NCBI RefSeq assembly: GCF_019925205.1
Contig: NC_083564.1
Span: 3,539,491-3,603,490, forward strand
DNA: 64,000 bases
Source: Metopolophium dirhodum
Taxonomy: Eukaryota > Arthropoda > Insecta > Hemiptera > Aphididae
Direction: 5' to 3'
This document shows, piece after piece, positions 25,311 through 38,442 of the stretch. The stretch's first letter is position 1. The number at the start of each line of letters is the position of its first letter. Under the pieces are notes generated by a model. That model was not told where the DNA came from, searched no databases, and saw only the letters and a program-made list of their open reading frames with translations. A program made the translations under genes and the position numbers.

Positions 25311-28300
25311 TTCATATATTCCGTGGCGATACAGCCAATGAGAACGTTTTATATTTTTTTTATTACTTCAAGACAGAATAATAATAATAATAATAATGTT
25401 ACATTATTTTTTTATCTGCGAGACAAAGTAACTGATAAAACATGTGCTTGCGTAATGTGTGTTATTATCGTTATTGACGAGTCGTACATGGCGTCTTACG
25501 TTTTTTTTTCAAAAACTCTGAATCGTTATACGGTTTTAATGTGCAATATTCGTCCGTGCCCTTCCTTTTGTGCCGCACCGACAACTCTATGATAGCCGTT
25601 CGCCAGTGACATCGGTCCAATATCGAATTTTATGACATTTTCGAATTTGTCGGTACTTAACTGCTAACTATATAGTGAGTACACACTACACTCCTTTGTT
25701 TGGAATACCTATAACGATAACGAAAATATATGTTTGTTTTTTTTTTTTTTTTTGTCAAATCAGTCCATAATGACCAATAAGTACCTAGTAATAACTAATA
25801 AGTAATGGTATGATGTCATACCATTTTATAAATTGTATGGCAGTTTAGTAATAACGTCGATGGTGTATGATTGTTAAAATCCTAGCCCCCGGGTTTTGTC
25901 ATACATTCATAGCTTATTTAATTAACGTGGAAAATGACCCTTTGCTCCATATAAATGACTTTTAAAAAGTTATTTCATTCCAATTAATTGGGCTAATATT
26001 AAAACAAAATATGATAAAATTACTATGGCGTTACTGCAAAAGTAATTTTGTTACAGTAATTTGTGTTACGTTACTACCCTAAACTGCCTATTTTTACATT
26101 TTCAATTTAAATATACAAGTATCTATGGACATCTTTTTTGGCAATCGTCAACCTCGTAACATTTGGGAGCCTGTGTTACCATAACAATATAACATAATAT
26201 ATTACAATTGATAGGTAAATATTGTGACTTTGTTAAGTTATAGGCAGTATCCATAGTACATTAGTACCTACACGACATAGGTTTTAGATTAAATTTACAT
26301 TTCATACTAGCAACAAACACTTCTTGAATTGTTTTTTATTTAGATATATTTAAAAGCTTTTCTTGTCTTGTATTACTACACCTAATCTAAATCTATACGT
26401 GCTGCAATTATCAATGATTAATAGTTATCACTCATCTGATTCAATAAAACGTCAATAAACCTGTTGTAGCTCAAAGTAGATATTTATTTTTTTGTTTAAT
26501 ACCGACATGACTGGCTCAAAGAAACTAATGATAATAACCTCTTCATTAAGTTAAAAATATTTTGTAATACTCAAGTATTTTATTTTATGCAATTAAATAG
26601 TTTTTAATAATTTCATGATATAACTTTATAATCGTCAAAACGTCAAGAAATAATATTTTATAAAAATCATCTTTTCAACAATAATTTTTCTAACACAATT
26701 TATAAAGTACTAGTTTTTTATATTGTAAATTTTGAAATTTACTTGCTGTTTGAAACTAAATTTATACAGTTTACTAAAATATAAATATAAATTGTATATT
26801 ATTTTTTGTTTGAACTTTGTGGTCTTTATTTTTGAAACAGGAAACACCAACCATATTTGAGTACTGTAATAATTTATAATTATTACATTTGTAAATAAAT
26901 ATAAATACAATATTAATCTTAAAAAAGAAGGAATAACAACACTTTAAATAATCAAAAATTAATTCAGATTAGAATGTTTAAAATTGACACTTAAGTTATT
27001 TAGTTAACTAAAGGTTGTTATTTGGTATTTACCCGGATTCTTAAAATAAAAACAATATTTTCTTTTAGAACTGTGATATTATAATTTACATATGTGTATA
27101 CATTTCTTTTCGAGAATACAAATATGTTAATTACTATTTTCACTCTTATGAATATTGCTCACAAGTTATTTATTTTATTTAAATTGAATGTGATTGTCAC
27201 ATTCTTTTTCATACTTTTAACAAAAATAGAAATTTCCATATAATATTTACTAAATACAAATCCGACCCATCATTATTTTAATAATTAAATATTTAACATG
27301 AAATAGTGATCACTGTTTAATCTGATAATACATAATATGCATGTAATATTATATAAATATTAAATAATAACATAATATTAAAGTCTAAAAAAAAGTCATA
27401 TAAATTAATATTAGTCTCAAATTTTTAGTTTATGCAATATTACCGTAGGTATTTTAGATTGTACATTAACACAAAATACAATTCATATAAATTATTATAA
27501 TATTATCTTTGAGATTAAAAATTAAAAATATCAAATATCATTAGGTATTGTATGTATAGCCAAATTTAATAGGATAATTGTATTAAAATGTATTTACTAA
27601 CATCATAATAACGTGAAAAATTAACATAATATAACAATTAAAATTAAATTTTTTATGTTGTTCTATTGATAAGGATTTAGTAGTCCAGTCAGTAATAAAC
27701 TTATGAAGATATGAAAGTAAATCAAAAAACAATTAAACTAAATTTAATTTATTTTATTTTAACATGAATTGCACATCTCATTATTATAACATTAAAATAA
27801 TTTAGAATTTAGAAAAAAAATGAGATTTTTTTGCAATATAATGTACATCAACAATAGTATTTTGCTTTTTTTTCACCTAAAATCAAAAAATTAAATTAAT
27901 ATAGAACAGAGATTATAACAATAAATAATGTATGAGAAATAACATAAATTGTATACTAAAGTAGTTCAAACTTAAACATTTTAAATAAACACACCTAAAT
28001 AAAATAGGAGTACCATAATTAAAGTTTTGTAATGTAATTTTAAAATAATGTACATAAATTATTATTCATATAAAAAAAAAATTATAAATGCCAGTGCTCG
28101 AAAAAAAAAAATAATAATATAATGTCAATGAAAAGTAAAGAGCTAAAATGTGATATTGTCTTTTTCTATAATAAATGCCAGTGAAATGAACCCTTTATTG
28201 GTTGAAAATAAAAAATTACTAAATTATAATTATAAGTAATTGCTTACAATTAATAATCTAACCAAAAAACCTAATTATAATAAAATACATTTGTTAGTTA

Positions 28301-28499
28301 TAAAAATGAATCAGTTGGAAATAGTTACGAGTATAAAAGTTATTCTAATTTCTCTATAATTTAGATATTGGCTACCTATCAAAAAAACAGCTAAATTTCT
28401 ATACAGCGTTTTCCAATGAGTAGCATATAAACCCCATAAAAATATTAACTTTTGAGGCCGCACAGTGAACACTAAATAAATTATTAATTCATTATATAG
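25311..28499. other. AT-rich intergenic stretch, no gene seen
   Basis: The stretch lies downstream of the CDYL-like gene. No protein-like frame, RNA gene or clear repeat end was found. Confidence 0.45.
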
Positions 28500-31400
28500 T
28501 TAGGTATTAATGTTGTCAACTGCATCTTTCAAGTAAGCTTGTAAATTTTGTTGACATTCGTCACCAGTCCATTGCTGTACTAAGATATGTGTTTCAGACT
28601 CTAATGCTTTTGCCAATTTTTCTTTGGTTTCTTGTTTTTGAAGAGCTTTAGAAGTTATCATTGCCTAAACACAAAACAATATTCAACATTATTTATCAAT
28701 CAACAGTAACATTTACTAAACAACATTTAAATAATATTATTTTTCAGTTAGAAACTATTGCAAAATAACCATGTGGATTAATTATATTGCATACACTTTG
28801 ATAAGTGTAGTCAATGTGTATTGTATATCTACATTTACGACAGTTACATCCAGTAAAACAGATAATGCTGTATTTATATACCCAGGACAAGTAAATAAAT
28901 TGTTATCCATTTCGATATTTTCTTATTGTTGCAAGAATAATAAATGCATGTTTTTTTGTTAAGGAAAAAAGTGAACGAGACTTAGGCATTTGTGAACAAC
29001 ATAGCGTATGTAATATTGTACACCTTAGGTTTTGGTTTCCAAATCAAGTCGAACGTTTATGTAAATGCCCAAACCGTGAAGAATGCCCATGGAAGTGGAG
29101 CACAGATGATAATCTTAGTATGCCATTAGATAACCGTTCACAATTAAAGGTTTTTAAAATTACCACATAGATACATATTATTAACCCAATTAAAATAAAC
29201 CAAATTTAATTTAGTTTTGTAAACCCATTAACGAACTGCCTGACTGTACAATGAAATCCGATGAATCTATAACGATTATAAAAAGCAGAGAGGATAACAA
29301 TGTTCAAATAAAAGCCAAAGTCCACTGCAATTGCCCACATCACACAACTTGGGCATTAATAAAACATGAACAAAAAGAACAACATAATGAAACTACTGAT
29401 ATAAGTTACGTTGAAGATTTATTCAAATGTAAAAAGGTAAATATCACCTACATAATGAAAAAAAGGATATAAATTTAGTTATGTGTTTAGTTTTAATTTT
29501 GTATGTGCCCTTTCAGTTGAAGGATTGCAATTCTGGTGAATTTTGTGGATTTATAAGAACAGACTACTACTCTACATACACTAAATGCACTTGTCCAAAT
29601 GATCACCTGTGTTTACACAAAGATAGACAAGAAATTACAACATATGAAATGTTATTTTATGGAACATCATATCGAGCAGAATGTACATTGTTAAGTACTG
29701 AAGTCTGAAGATGTTTTTATTGCTCAAATCAACTACTTTATAATGTACTTAAAGAGACTAATTTTTAATCAAATCAATGTCTGTAAGAATCAATTAATCC
29801 GAATTAAAAAAAAATTATTTGATTTAATAATAATTATTAAGTTTTAAGTAAATTGTATGAAGACTTTTTTAATATAAAACTAACCTGTAATGACTGTCTT
29901 GCTAATGCTTTGACCAATGGTATTAATTCATCGTGGAATCGATCAGGCCATAGTGTTCTGGTTACCAGGCCATAATAGTGAGCTTGTCCAGCAGTTAATC
30001 TCTGACTACCCATAATCATTTCAGCGACTAAAAGTCTACCTAAAATGGTTGTGGCCGCACCTTCGGCAATATGACCAAGTTGTGCATATGGTGTTTCAAA
30101 AGTTGCTTTATCACTAGCAAAAACTAAGTCAAAGTGGACCAGCATAGTAGCACCAAGTCCAACTGCTGCTCCATCCACACCAGCTACAAGTAATTTAGGA
30201 AAATTACTTAGGCATGAGATAAATTTCCTGTCAAAAAAGAAATACGATTATTAAATTTTATATTATAGCTTACATTTACTTATATTAAAAGATGAAAAAA
30301 TGGGTTTGGTTTTAAAATACTCATTAAGTTATACAATTTTCAATAGTAAAATAAGTAAAGGTTTTTAATAAATAGTACCCAAATTAACTTAACTTTATCA
30401 AATATTACAGTATTCCCAATATTTAGTAGACTATAAAAAGATATAATTTTAACTTGATTTTTTTATTTATTAATTTGCTTAACTAAACATAAATCATATA
30501 CCAAAAAGAATCAATTTCACTTATCAATGCATTCTTTAAATTCTATACAAATATCTATGATTAATTAGATAGTTAGTGAAGATAATAACCATACTCAGTT
30601 CAACAATAGAACACACAGCAAGTTTACTAAAATTGTTGCTGCATATAACCACCGCTACACTGTGAGGATAGCGTGGAAAGGAGATGTAATGGTAAGAAAT
30701 ACGAGAGTATTTATATTTTATTATCGAGAGCCGCTATAAAGGTATTATTATTTTTGATGACATTTTTATGTATAATTAATAATCATTGGCCTGCTAGATA
30801 TTGTGTACGGAAGTAGTCATTGATTGCACCGTGTATTACTATCAAGTATCAAATATCAGTTAAGTAAAATATATTATATTTACATTTCATTTCAATATCC
30901 GTTAAATTGTAATTGTATAAATTAAGTCTTGTCTAATATTATTGATATTAAAACCTACTATATCCCCCACTTGGAATTAATCTGTCACTGGTACTTACTA
31001 GAGATTAAGAATATTTAAATAGTCAATACACTGTGTAACAGAGATATACCATTATTGGGTCAGCAACTGTAGTACACAGAGCTGATATTATAGTACTGGT
31101 CACTTGCAGCGTTAATATATTGTATACTTTGTAGTAGTGTGTTATTTTATTGAATAGAGTACAGATAATAGAATATATACCTAGTTGAGCAGCAGATACA
31201 AATTTAGTTTACCATACACAATAAAATTATTTTAAAGGAGCACACAACCAAAAAAAAATTTTCTTTAAATTTTAAATTATTGTAGCTATTAAATGATTTG
31301 GTGAAAATTCAATGTAAAAAAAATTACTACTTTAAGAGATATTAAGAAATGTGGAATAGCCGCATAATGTCATTGGGCACGGCTCATCATAATTGCCTAT

Positions 31401-34400
31401 CTTATACATGTAAAACTTCCTCGCTTCACACAGCGATTTACTAACATTTACTTACACTACGATTATCTAAACATTTTATTTTTGAAATTTAGTTTAAGTA
31501 TAAATGTGTGATTTTAAGTGTATTTTTGTAATTTAATTTATACATCAATGGGTGGTTTTATGTGTTTGAGACGATAAAAGTATCAGAAATTCAATATAAC
31601 GTTTAGTTTTTTAAATATTAATAAATCTTTAAAGTGATATTTTTGTTAAACGGCACATCATGGCCATTTAAATATAAAATAAAAATTCTAATATATTTCT
31701 CAGATTTTTAATATTTAAAAAACTAAACGTTTTATTGAAATTCTGATACTTGTATCGTCTTAAAACACAAAAAACCACAAAATTATAAATAAATTAAATT
31801 TCAAATATAAAAATTTTAGGTTGGTAAAGTGTTGTGTATAGCGGGGAACTTTTACAAGTATAAGATATGAAATTACAATGAGCAGGGCCCAAAGACTTAC
31901 GCGTATTTTTTCAATTGCTCATAACTTATTGAATAATGTGAGTAGAAACATAAAACCTATACCATTATCCTTAGAATTGAACATTCTTTCAAAATGATTT
32001 CAAAATTTTTTATGTTGTGTGCTCTTTTAAATAATGATAAAATGCAAAAATTTAAGTACCAGGAAAATTACACACTCAATTAGAAATAAATATTATAAAA
32101 AAAAACTTATTGTGAACTTTCACTTGTTATTGACAACCTATGTGAAAATTGTAAACGTATTAAATAAATACTAAATTTTCATGATAAAATTCATAGATGT
32201 AAATATTCAATATAAAATAATGGGATAGGCTTTAAGATCTAAGGCACAGAGTATTCAAATATTTTAATCAAAATTACTTAAGAGTAGATGAAATGTCTAA
32301 AGCTGCTTCTATACATTTTTGTTGATCATCGTGTACAAGAGGAGCTATATCCAAACCTTGACAAAATATTCTGCCGGCCGAAGACACTAGAACCACTTTA
32401 CAAGTATCATCATTTTCTAAATGATTCAACTCTCTCATCAATTCTTCCATTACCTAATAAAATACAAATAAAAATATATTTTACAACATAAAATAATCAC
32501 CCACTAACTATCAAAAAACAGGACTTACTGATATATTTAAAGCATTTTTCATAACGGTTGAAACTGGTGTTAATGTAATATGAACGACTCCGTCGTAACG
32601 TCTTAAAGTGATTTCATTATAAGTAGTATCTTCAACCTCTTTTTTAATGCTTTCTGCTAATGATCCTGTAAAAAAAACAAAACTTATTAAAAACTATTTT
32701 AACTTAATTTCAAACATAAACTTTACTTACTCGAAAGTTTTGTCGATGCTGGTACTGGTTGTTTTTTAACTTTTTGGTTATTAGAATTCTTGGTTTTAAC
32801 TGAACTTTTATTTGTTCCTTTGCTCACTTCAACAAATGGCGGATCGCTTGAATTCAATAATATATCATTGGAGTTTTTATTTTTTCGGGTATATACTCTC
32901 AAGGCTTTTACAGGTGTGTGTTTTATAGTCAAGTTATTAATAGGTACAGTTTCAGGAACTGAAAGTATTGGACTACCACCAACACTAGATGCTTCACTAC
33001 TTGACGAATGTTTTCTAATAATTTTAGACTCGTCAGCTGGAATAGCTTTTCTACCAGAGAAATTTCCCAAACATTTTGAAGACTGATCAGAACCTTGCGA
33101 ATCTATAGAAGTTTTCCTTGTACACTTATTCTCAGGTGAAATAGATGGAGTACACACATCTGAACGCCGCCCAAGGCGGTTAGATGACAACGACGCAGTA
33201 GCTGGAGAACTCATTTTAAGCATGGCATTTTTAACCAATTTAGTTTTCAACATTAGGTCTTTTTTCTTGCGCCTAGTTGAAGGAAGAATATTCTTTGCAC
33301 TATTGTTACCAGGGGATCTTCTTTTTTCAAGGGAATATATCATATTTATTGCTCCTTCATCACCTAAAAGACGATTAATTTCTCTCATTGTCCTTGCTTT
33401 AACGACATCATTAGTTTTAATTTCAGGCACGATTTCTTCTTCAGTATTCTCACTAACAACCTCATCATTGGGAATTGGCTCCACTTTAATGATTGATTGA
33501 CGTTTGTCAGTATATGATTTAATATATTGATCAATAGCTATTTTAACTTCGGGTACATCATCAGGTGTTGGTTTCTTACGTTTCAAAGCAGAACCAAGAT
33601 CATTTTTGGCTAATAGTTTCTTATCAATTTCTATTTTTCTTTTAGCATAAAGAGAATCAAATCTTTTTGGTCTTGAAACTTCTTGTAGCTGTTTTAAAGC
33701 TATTTGCTTTTCTAACTCTGGATCCAATTTTGGTTTAGATCTTTTAGTTCTAGTAGTGCTTCGGATTATTTTCTTTTTAATTATAGTTGGTTTAGGTGGT
33801 GTTGTAAGTATTGGTGTTGACAAAGGAATTGCCAATGGCACATCTGGTAATTGGCTAGCATCCACTTCAATAGTCTCAAAATCTTCGAGTATAGCAATTA
33901 ACTCTTCATTAGAAGATATTTTTTCATCATTTTTATCTTCAGACACATTATTGACTTGATGATCAGCTGACTGATCTAAAATTTGAAGAGTATTAGTTAT
34001 TTGTTCAATATGTTTAGAATCATTAACTTCTATGGATTCTTTGGAAACATTATTGGATTCCTGAACATCCGGACTTTGAATATTGCTTAAATTATTTTCT
34101 ATAGATTGTGTTGTGCTTGGTAGTTTAACATCTGGTTTATTATTAGTATCGGGTTTGCTAATTGTTGGTTTACTACTTGTATCTACGTCAGATTTCTCTG
34201 ATTTTTTATTTGATAATTCATTTTTAGTATTGGATAATTTTTTGGGGTTTTTATTTAAATCTTTTGATTTCCCATCTGGGGTTTTTGATCCAGAAATGTT
34301 ATTAGACAGTCTGTGTGATAATTTCATGGAAAAAAGTTTGTCTGGCTTATCAACACGGGTTATTGGATACTTCTGTTGAAACCTTTCAAATAACTCCTTA

Positions 34401-35194
34401 GCGATTTCATCTTGCGTTACGATTTGGCTTGTCATGTGAATGTAGGGCACTTTAACACCAAATCTAGGTTTCAACATTCGTTTTCCAGAACGAGGAAGTG
34501 TTTCTTCAGACAAAGACGCCATATCACGTCCAGCGATATGTTGAGGTATTGTAACAGATATTTTGTCTTTCGTTAAAACTAACGAACCATCAGCTTTTTT
34601 GGTTTCACTAACTAAGCTCTTTGTTTTAATAATTTTATTGTTAACTTCATTAATTTTAACAGCATCTTCTTTATTTGTAGTGGCAGATTCAGAAGTGTCT
34701 GTAATGTCATTGGCGATTTTATTAGGTTCTTCGGTTTCATTTACTTCATTCACCGGCTCGACAACTTTGTCTTCCACATCGACAACTTTGTCTTCCACAT
34801 CGACAACTTTGTCTTCCACATCGACAATTTTGTCTTCCACATCGACATTCATTTGCGAGTCATCTTCCTTCTCTGGTGCCTGGTCGTTGGACACGTTGTT
34901 CACAGTTGATGCCTCGGTCGGCGCAGAGATATCACCGTCAACTACAGTATCAACGGACGCACTGCCCTCTTCGTTTGGGATTATTTCGATGACGACGTCG
35001 GTGATCTCCATTCGATCTTGCGAGTCATCTTCGCACGTCTCTATGACATCCATGCCGCTGGCGTCGTCCACGGTCACTTCGTGCACCTCGGGGGAGTCGT
35101 CTTCCACCACACCGTTCGCCTTGTCCATGTCCAGCAGGACGACCTCTTCGCCGTCGGAATGACACTGGTAATCGTTAACCTCGACGACTTCCAT
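28500..35194 (-). CDS. CDYL-like protein: long disordered N-terminus plus crotonase domain, five exons
   Basis: Exons on the minus strand are 35194-32731, 32665-32529, 32453-32278, 30227-29885 and 28664-28500. All junctions are GT-AG and the frame closes to 1,094 aa. The start is ATG at 35194 in a good context (CAGCCATGG); a longer frame upstream begins with GTG and is not used. Residues 1 to about 820 are charged and low complexity, Ser/Lys/Glu-rich, with a VDVEDKV repeat and a conserved-looking block at about 236-278 (start SGKRMLKPRFGVKVPY). The C-terminus is a crotonase fold with an oxyanion-hole-type segment GRIFCQGLD, then DGAAVGLGA and FETPYAQLGHIAEGAA. PY replaces the PE of active enoyl-CoA hydratases, as in chromodomain Y-like proteins, which are nuclear corepressors. 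No chromodomain is visible. Role in chromatin is inferred from the family. Confidence 0.85.
28771..29708 (+). CDS. secreted 16-cysteine protein of three CxCP modules, nested in an intron
   Basis: Exons 28771-28890, 28964-29149, 29215-29436 and 29517-29708 join at phase-0 GT-AG introns to 239 aa. Exon 1 encodes a signal peptide (MWINYIAYTLISVVNVYC and onward). Each of the next exons encodes a module with two cysteines, a spacer and a CxCP motif: C-x5-C..CKCP, C-x8-C..CNCP and C-x5-C..CTCP. The mature part has 16 cysteines, an even number, as expected for a disulfide-bonded extracellular protein. The pattern resembles the family that genome pipelines label U-scoloptoxin(11)-like, a name taken from centipede venom although homologues without any venom role are common in insects; that match is from memory and nothing here shows toxicity. 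The gene lies wholly inside intron 4 of the CDYL-like gene on the other strand. Confidence 0.75.
31236..32026. mobile_element. foldback miniature element with TTAA flanks
   Basis: The ends are inverted (AGGAGCACACAAC and GTTGTGTGCTCTT). Inverted matches continue inside: GTTTAGTTTTTTAAATATTA at about 31601 pairs with TAATATTTAAAAAACTAAAC at about 31709, and GAGACGATA..AGTATCAGAA with its complement. TTAA sits on both sides (31232-31235 and 32027-32030), the duplication typical of piggyBac-type insertion. There is no coding content. It lies in intron 3 of the CDYL-like gene. A small related piece occurs near 8820-8900. Confidence 0.65.
34760..34843 (-). repeat. coding minisatellite, 21-bp unit x4
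   Basis: Four nearly perfect copies of a 21-base unit encode repeated VDVEDKV in the N-terminal disordered region of the CDYL-like protein. Only one base differs in the fourth unit on the plus strand. The repeat keeps the frame, so copy number could vary without disrupting the gene. Confidence 0.9.
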
Positions 35195-35995
35195 GGCTGT
35201 AGTGCTCGCCCAGCGACGACGAATAATCACAACAACAACAACAACAACAACAAAGATAATAACTACGGCCGGTGAGCGTTCGCGAGATAAGAACGTCGAA
35301 GTTGCGCAAGTCTTGCAGCTGTACTCTACTGGTCACTGGCGTACCCTGCAACGGTCGGCGGGACTCGACACGAGACGGACTGACCACTGGCGGCCACTAA
35401 GCGCCCGGCATGTCAGCTTGTCGCTAAACACCGGTCGTCTGTGCGTGCGAGGTGGACGGGACGGTAAACGCGTCGCGCGCTGGGCGGGCGGTCCGTTCGG
35501 CGATCGGTGCGTGCACGGATCTGACTAACGGCACTCGACGTCACTCGTCACGTCCCGAGATGGTGAAAAACGCCATTTTTAACGAAACGCGCCGCACGAC
35601 GAAAAATCACAATTAATAATGTCCCGAACTCGCGATGGAAGACTGGTGCGAGCGAGACGGACGCAATATCGTACAGTGACACAACACACCGACCACAGTG
35701 GTCCTAACTCTTAAAAACTCGCACGCACACACACGCTCAACAAAATAATATAACGCACACGCGCACACGCCGCACCACGGAGATAAATAATAATTGTGTG
35801 TGTGTAAAATATATTGTATTTGTGTATAATGTACGGGACAGGACGGAGCACACCGTGGCACACATGTTGCACGCGCTCGCCGTTCCGTTGGCACCCCTGT
35901 CCCGCCGATGGACTATAATTCCATTGGGTGTCAAAAGTCCGCGACGCCAAACCGTTTTCGGCTTTTCGTTCGGCGGGCGGCGGCGCGGCGTGCAA
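35195..35995. promoter_or_regulatory. CpG-rich 5' region of the CDYL-like gene
   Basis: A GC- and CpG-rich stretch, sharply different from the AT-rich surroundings, lies directly upstream of the CDYL-like start codon. It holds an (AAC)n run at about 35230-35253 inside the presumed 5' UTR. Overlapping open frames on both strands here show Arg/Cys/His-rich translations typical of GC-rich non-coding DNA. It most likely holds the promoter; no TATA box is evident. Confidence 0.5.
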
Positions 35996-38440
35996 GTTCT
36001 ATACGCGTTTTACGGTAAAACGACATTTTGAAAATATATTATTCAGATCTGTATTTATATCATGTGCACGACATTATTATTATCTCAATAGTTAATGACC
36101 AATGTCCTGAGAGAAATTTTATAATCAGTGGCTCGTCACCGTGCGAGTTTCGAGTACCTATGCACAATATTAATTGAACACCATAATAATAGTGTAAGTA
36201 CCAGTGGCGCCTTGGCGGTGAAATGATTTCGTCAAGAGGGGGGGGGGGATACGTCTGATTTTCAACATGCGCTATTTGATTATTTAAAAGTAAAGGAACA
36301 AATTCACTTTAGCCACTCAAATTATTACTCAAACGACAAATCATACTTTTCTTTATCTTTGAATTAGTAAAGCCGTTTGAGGCGGTGTTTTTAACAACTA
36401 AATATAAATTATTTCCTAAAAAGTAAAAAGGTAGACTGTGTAGTATATTATATTTAAAACATTCGAGTATTAGTAGACATTAGTCAAAGGTTGTAGTTTC
36501 TACAAACTTGAAACTTGTTAGTTGTTACACTTCATTATTTATTGTTTGTTAACTTATAACCACGGACTAAGATATCTTATTCCGTTACGTAATATCTTAC
36601 TAATAGCCTGCAGAGGCTATAGGTAATAAATAATAATAAAACCGATATTAAAATTCAAAATATTGATTAAGAAAAACCTTAACACATTTTATTTGTGTAA
36701 GTCTTATTGAATTACACTGTACAAATACACTTGGGTACCTATACAATTAGATAAATACCAGAAAGGCCAGAACTGATTCGTATTATTATCACGTAATCGA
36801 TCGTGTCTAGTCTACCTATTATAGTACCTATAACATATATTATATTATTTATAAAGATAAGATTTCGGTTTATGTGGTAAGTAATCGTTTTTCAGTTAAC
36901 TATATGCAATTAATAATATTAGGTATACAATATTGTTATAGTTCCAAACTTCCAAAAATGTATAGTTAACAGTCAGAAAAAAGTATTATATAAAGAACTC
37001 CAGTAAAATAATTTTTAAAATGTACTCGAATACTTATTACTTGTCGAAAGTATTTGAAATTAGAATATCAATACTCAAATATACTTTATACTCAGGTATC
37101 CAACCCTGGTCCCAGGTCCCAACTCCCAAGAGTGTCACAGTATAGGTACTAGGTGACAGAGTTAGAGGTATCGTTTTTATTTTTTGAATTATTCCCAAAA
37201 CGCTATTTGGTTATTAATGTATAGAATCATCACGGTTTAGTCGTGGTCTCTCGGCTCCCGTTTATTTTTATTTATTGGTTATTATTATTTGGTCGGATAA
37301 TTAACAATTTTAAACCCGGGCCCCAGAGATAACAATAAAATAAGCCTATTTTCTTTGAAATACTTTAAATATTTCATTATATTAGATTAATTCGTTGGCG
37401 ATTAAATTAAATATTTAGTATACTCTATACCTTCTTAGTAGGTACCCACTTAATGAGAAAATATTCTAAAAACAAAAATATCTTCACACACACAAATATT
37501 TATGTAGTAAATTTTGTAATGTCATTAGGACGTTCGGTTAATATTTAATTAATTTAAATTCATAATAATATGTGGCGTAGCAAGTATTATAGAATGGGGG
37601 AGGAAGTTTTGTCAAAGCAAAAAAAAAACAACCGTTTTATTACCTGATACACGCAAAATAAATAAGAATATAAATTATAACATAGGTATCGATTTCACCA
37701 ATTAAAATAAGCACATATTTTTCTATTTTATTTTTTTGATTCTATTATAGCGTTACCCAGGAGGTTGGATTTTCATTGCTTCCCATTTTTTTTTTGCAAC
37801 TTATTTAAAAATATTTTTATTATTAGGTACATAATATTATATTAAATCATTAAGTTATTACAAAAATAATAAATCTACTAAAATCAAAAATCGCATTTTA
37901 TTTTATTTACTGCTATCGTATTTATTATTAAATTTTATTTTTTTCCGACAACGCGATCCAATGTCATAAATATTTATTCCCTAACATCATCAAGATTAAA
38001 TTCATTAAATTTTTTTAAATGTATTCATGTTTTTTTACAGTTACGTTTCGTATATAGGTATAACAAAAAATGTTGAACTCGTCTTTATTTATTCTAAATT
38101 TACTACTTTTAAAATTATCAATTATACCCCACTTTTTACCATGACAGGTTTCGAAAACTTCATTAGTATTCACATTCATGATTCTTACATCTTACTGTAC
38201 CTACTGCCTACAGTTAGTAAAACCGAATCAAACTGAGATACTGAATAATCGAATGAATAAAGAAATTTGTAGTCAATAGTCATATTGATACAGCCCATAC
38301 AGGTGTAATAAATATTATAGTCTTAGATCATATATATTATGTTAAGCCACACATTTTCTGATTAGACTAATTATTGATACCAGGTAAAATGATAAGATCC
38401 CTTTTATATATATTTATGTGTTCAAACGTAAGTTGTGTCT
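35996..38440. other. intergenic, no gene seen
   Basis: It contains ACCAGTGGCGCC followed by a G-run at about 36203-36248 (a hAT-end-like motif) and the near-perfect palindrome CGGACTAAGATATCTTATTCCG around 36562-36583, whose left half recurs at about 40217. No gene is supported. Confidence 0.4.
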
Positions 38441-38442
38441 AT

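Noticed and set aside
34563..35162. Plus-strand Ser/Thr-rich frame of 199 codons opposite the CDYL-like exon 1
   Set aside because: Antisense shadow of an Asp/Glu/Val-rich coding region; no ATG-supported or spliced context.
35018..36031. Several overlapping Arg/Cys-rich frames on both strands
   Set aside because: They fall in the CpG-rich promoter region, overlap each other in all frames and have no domain.
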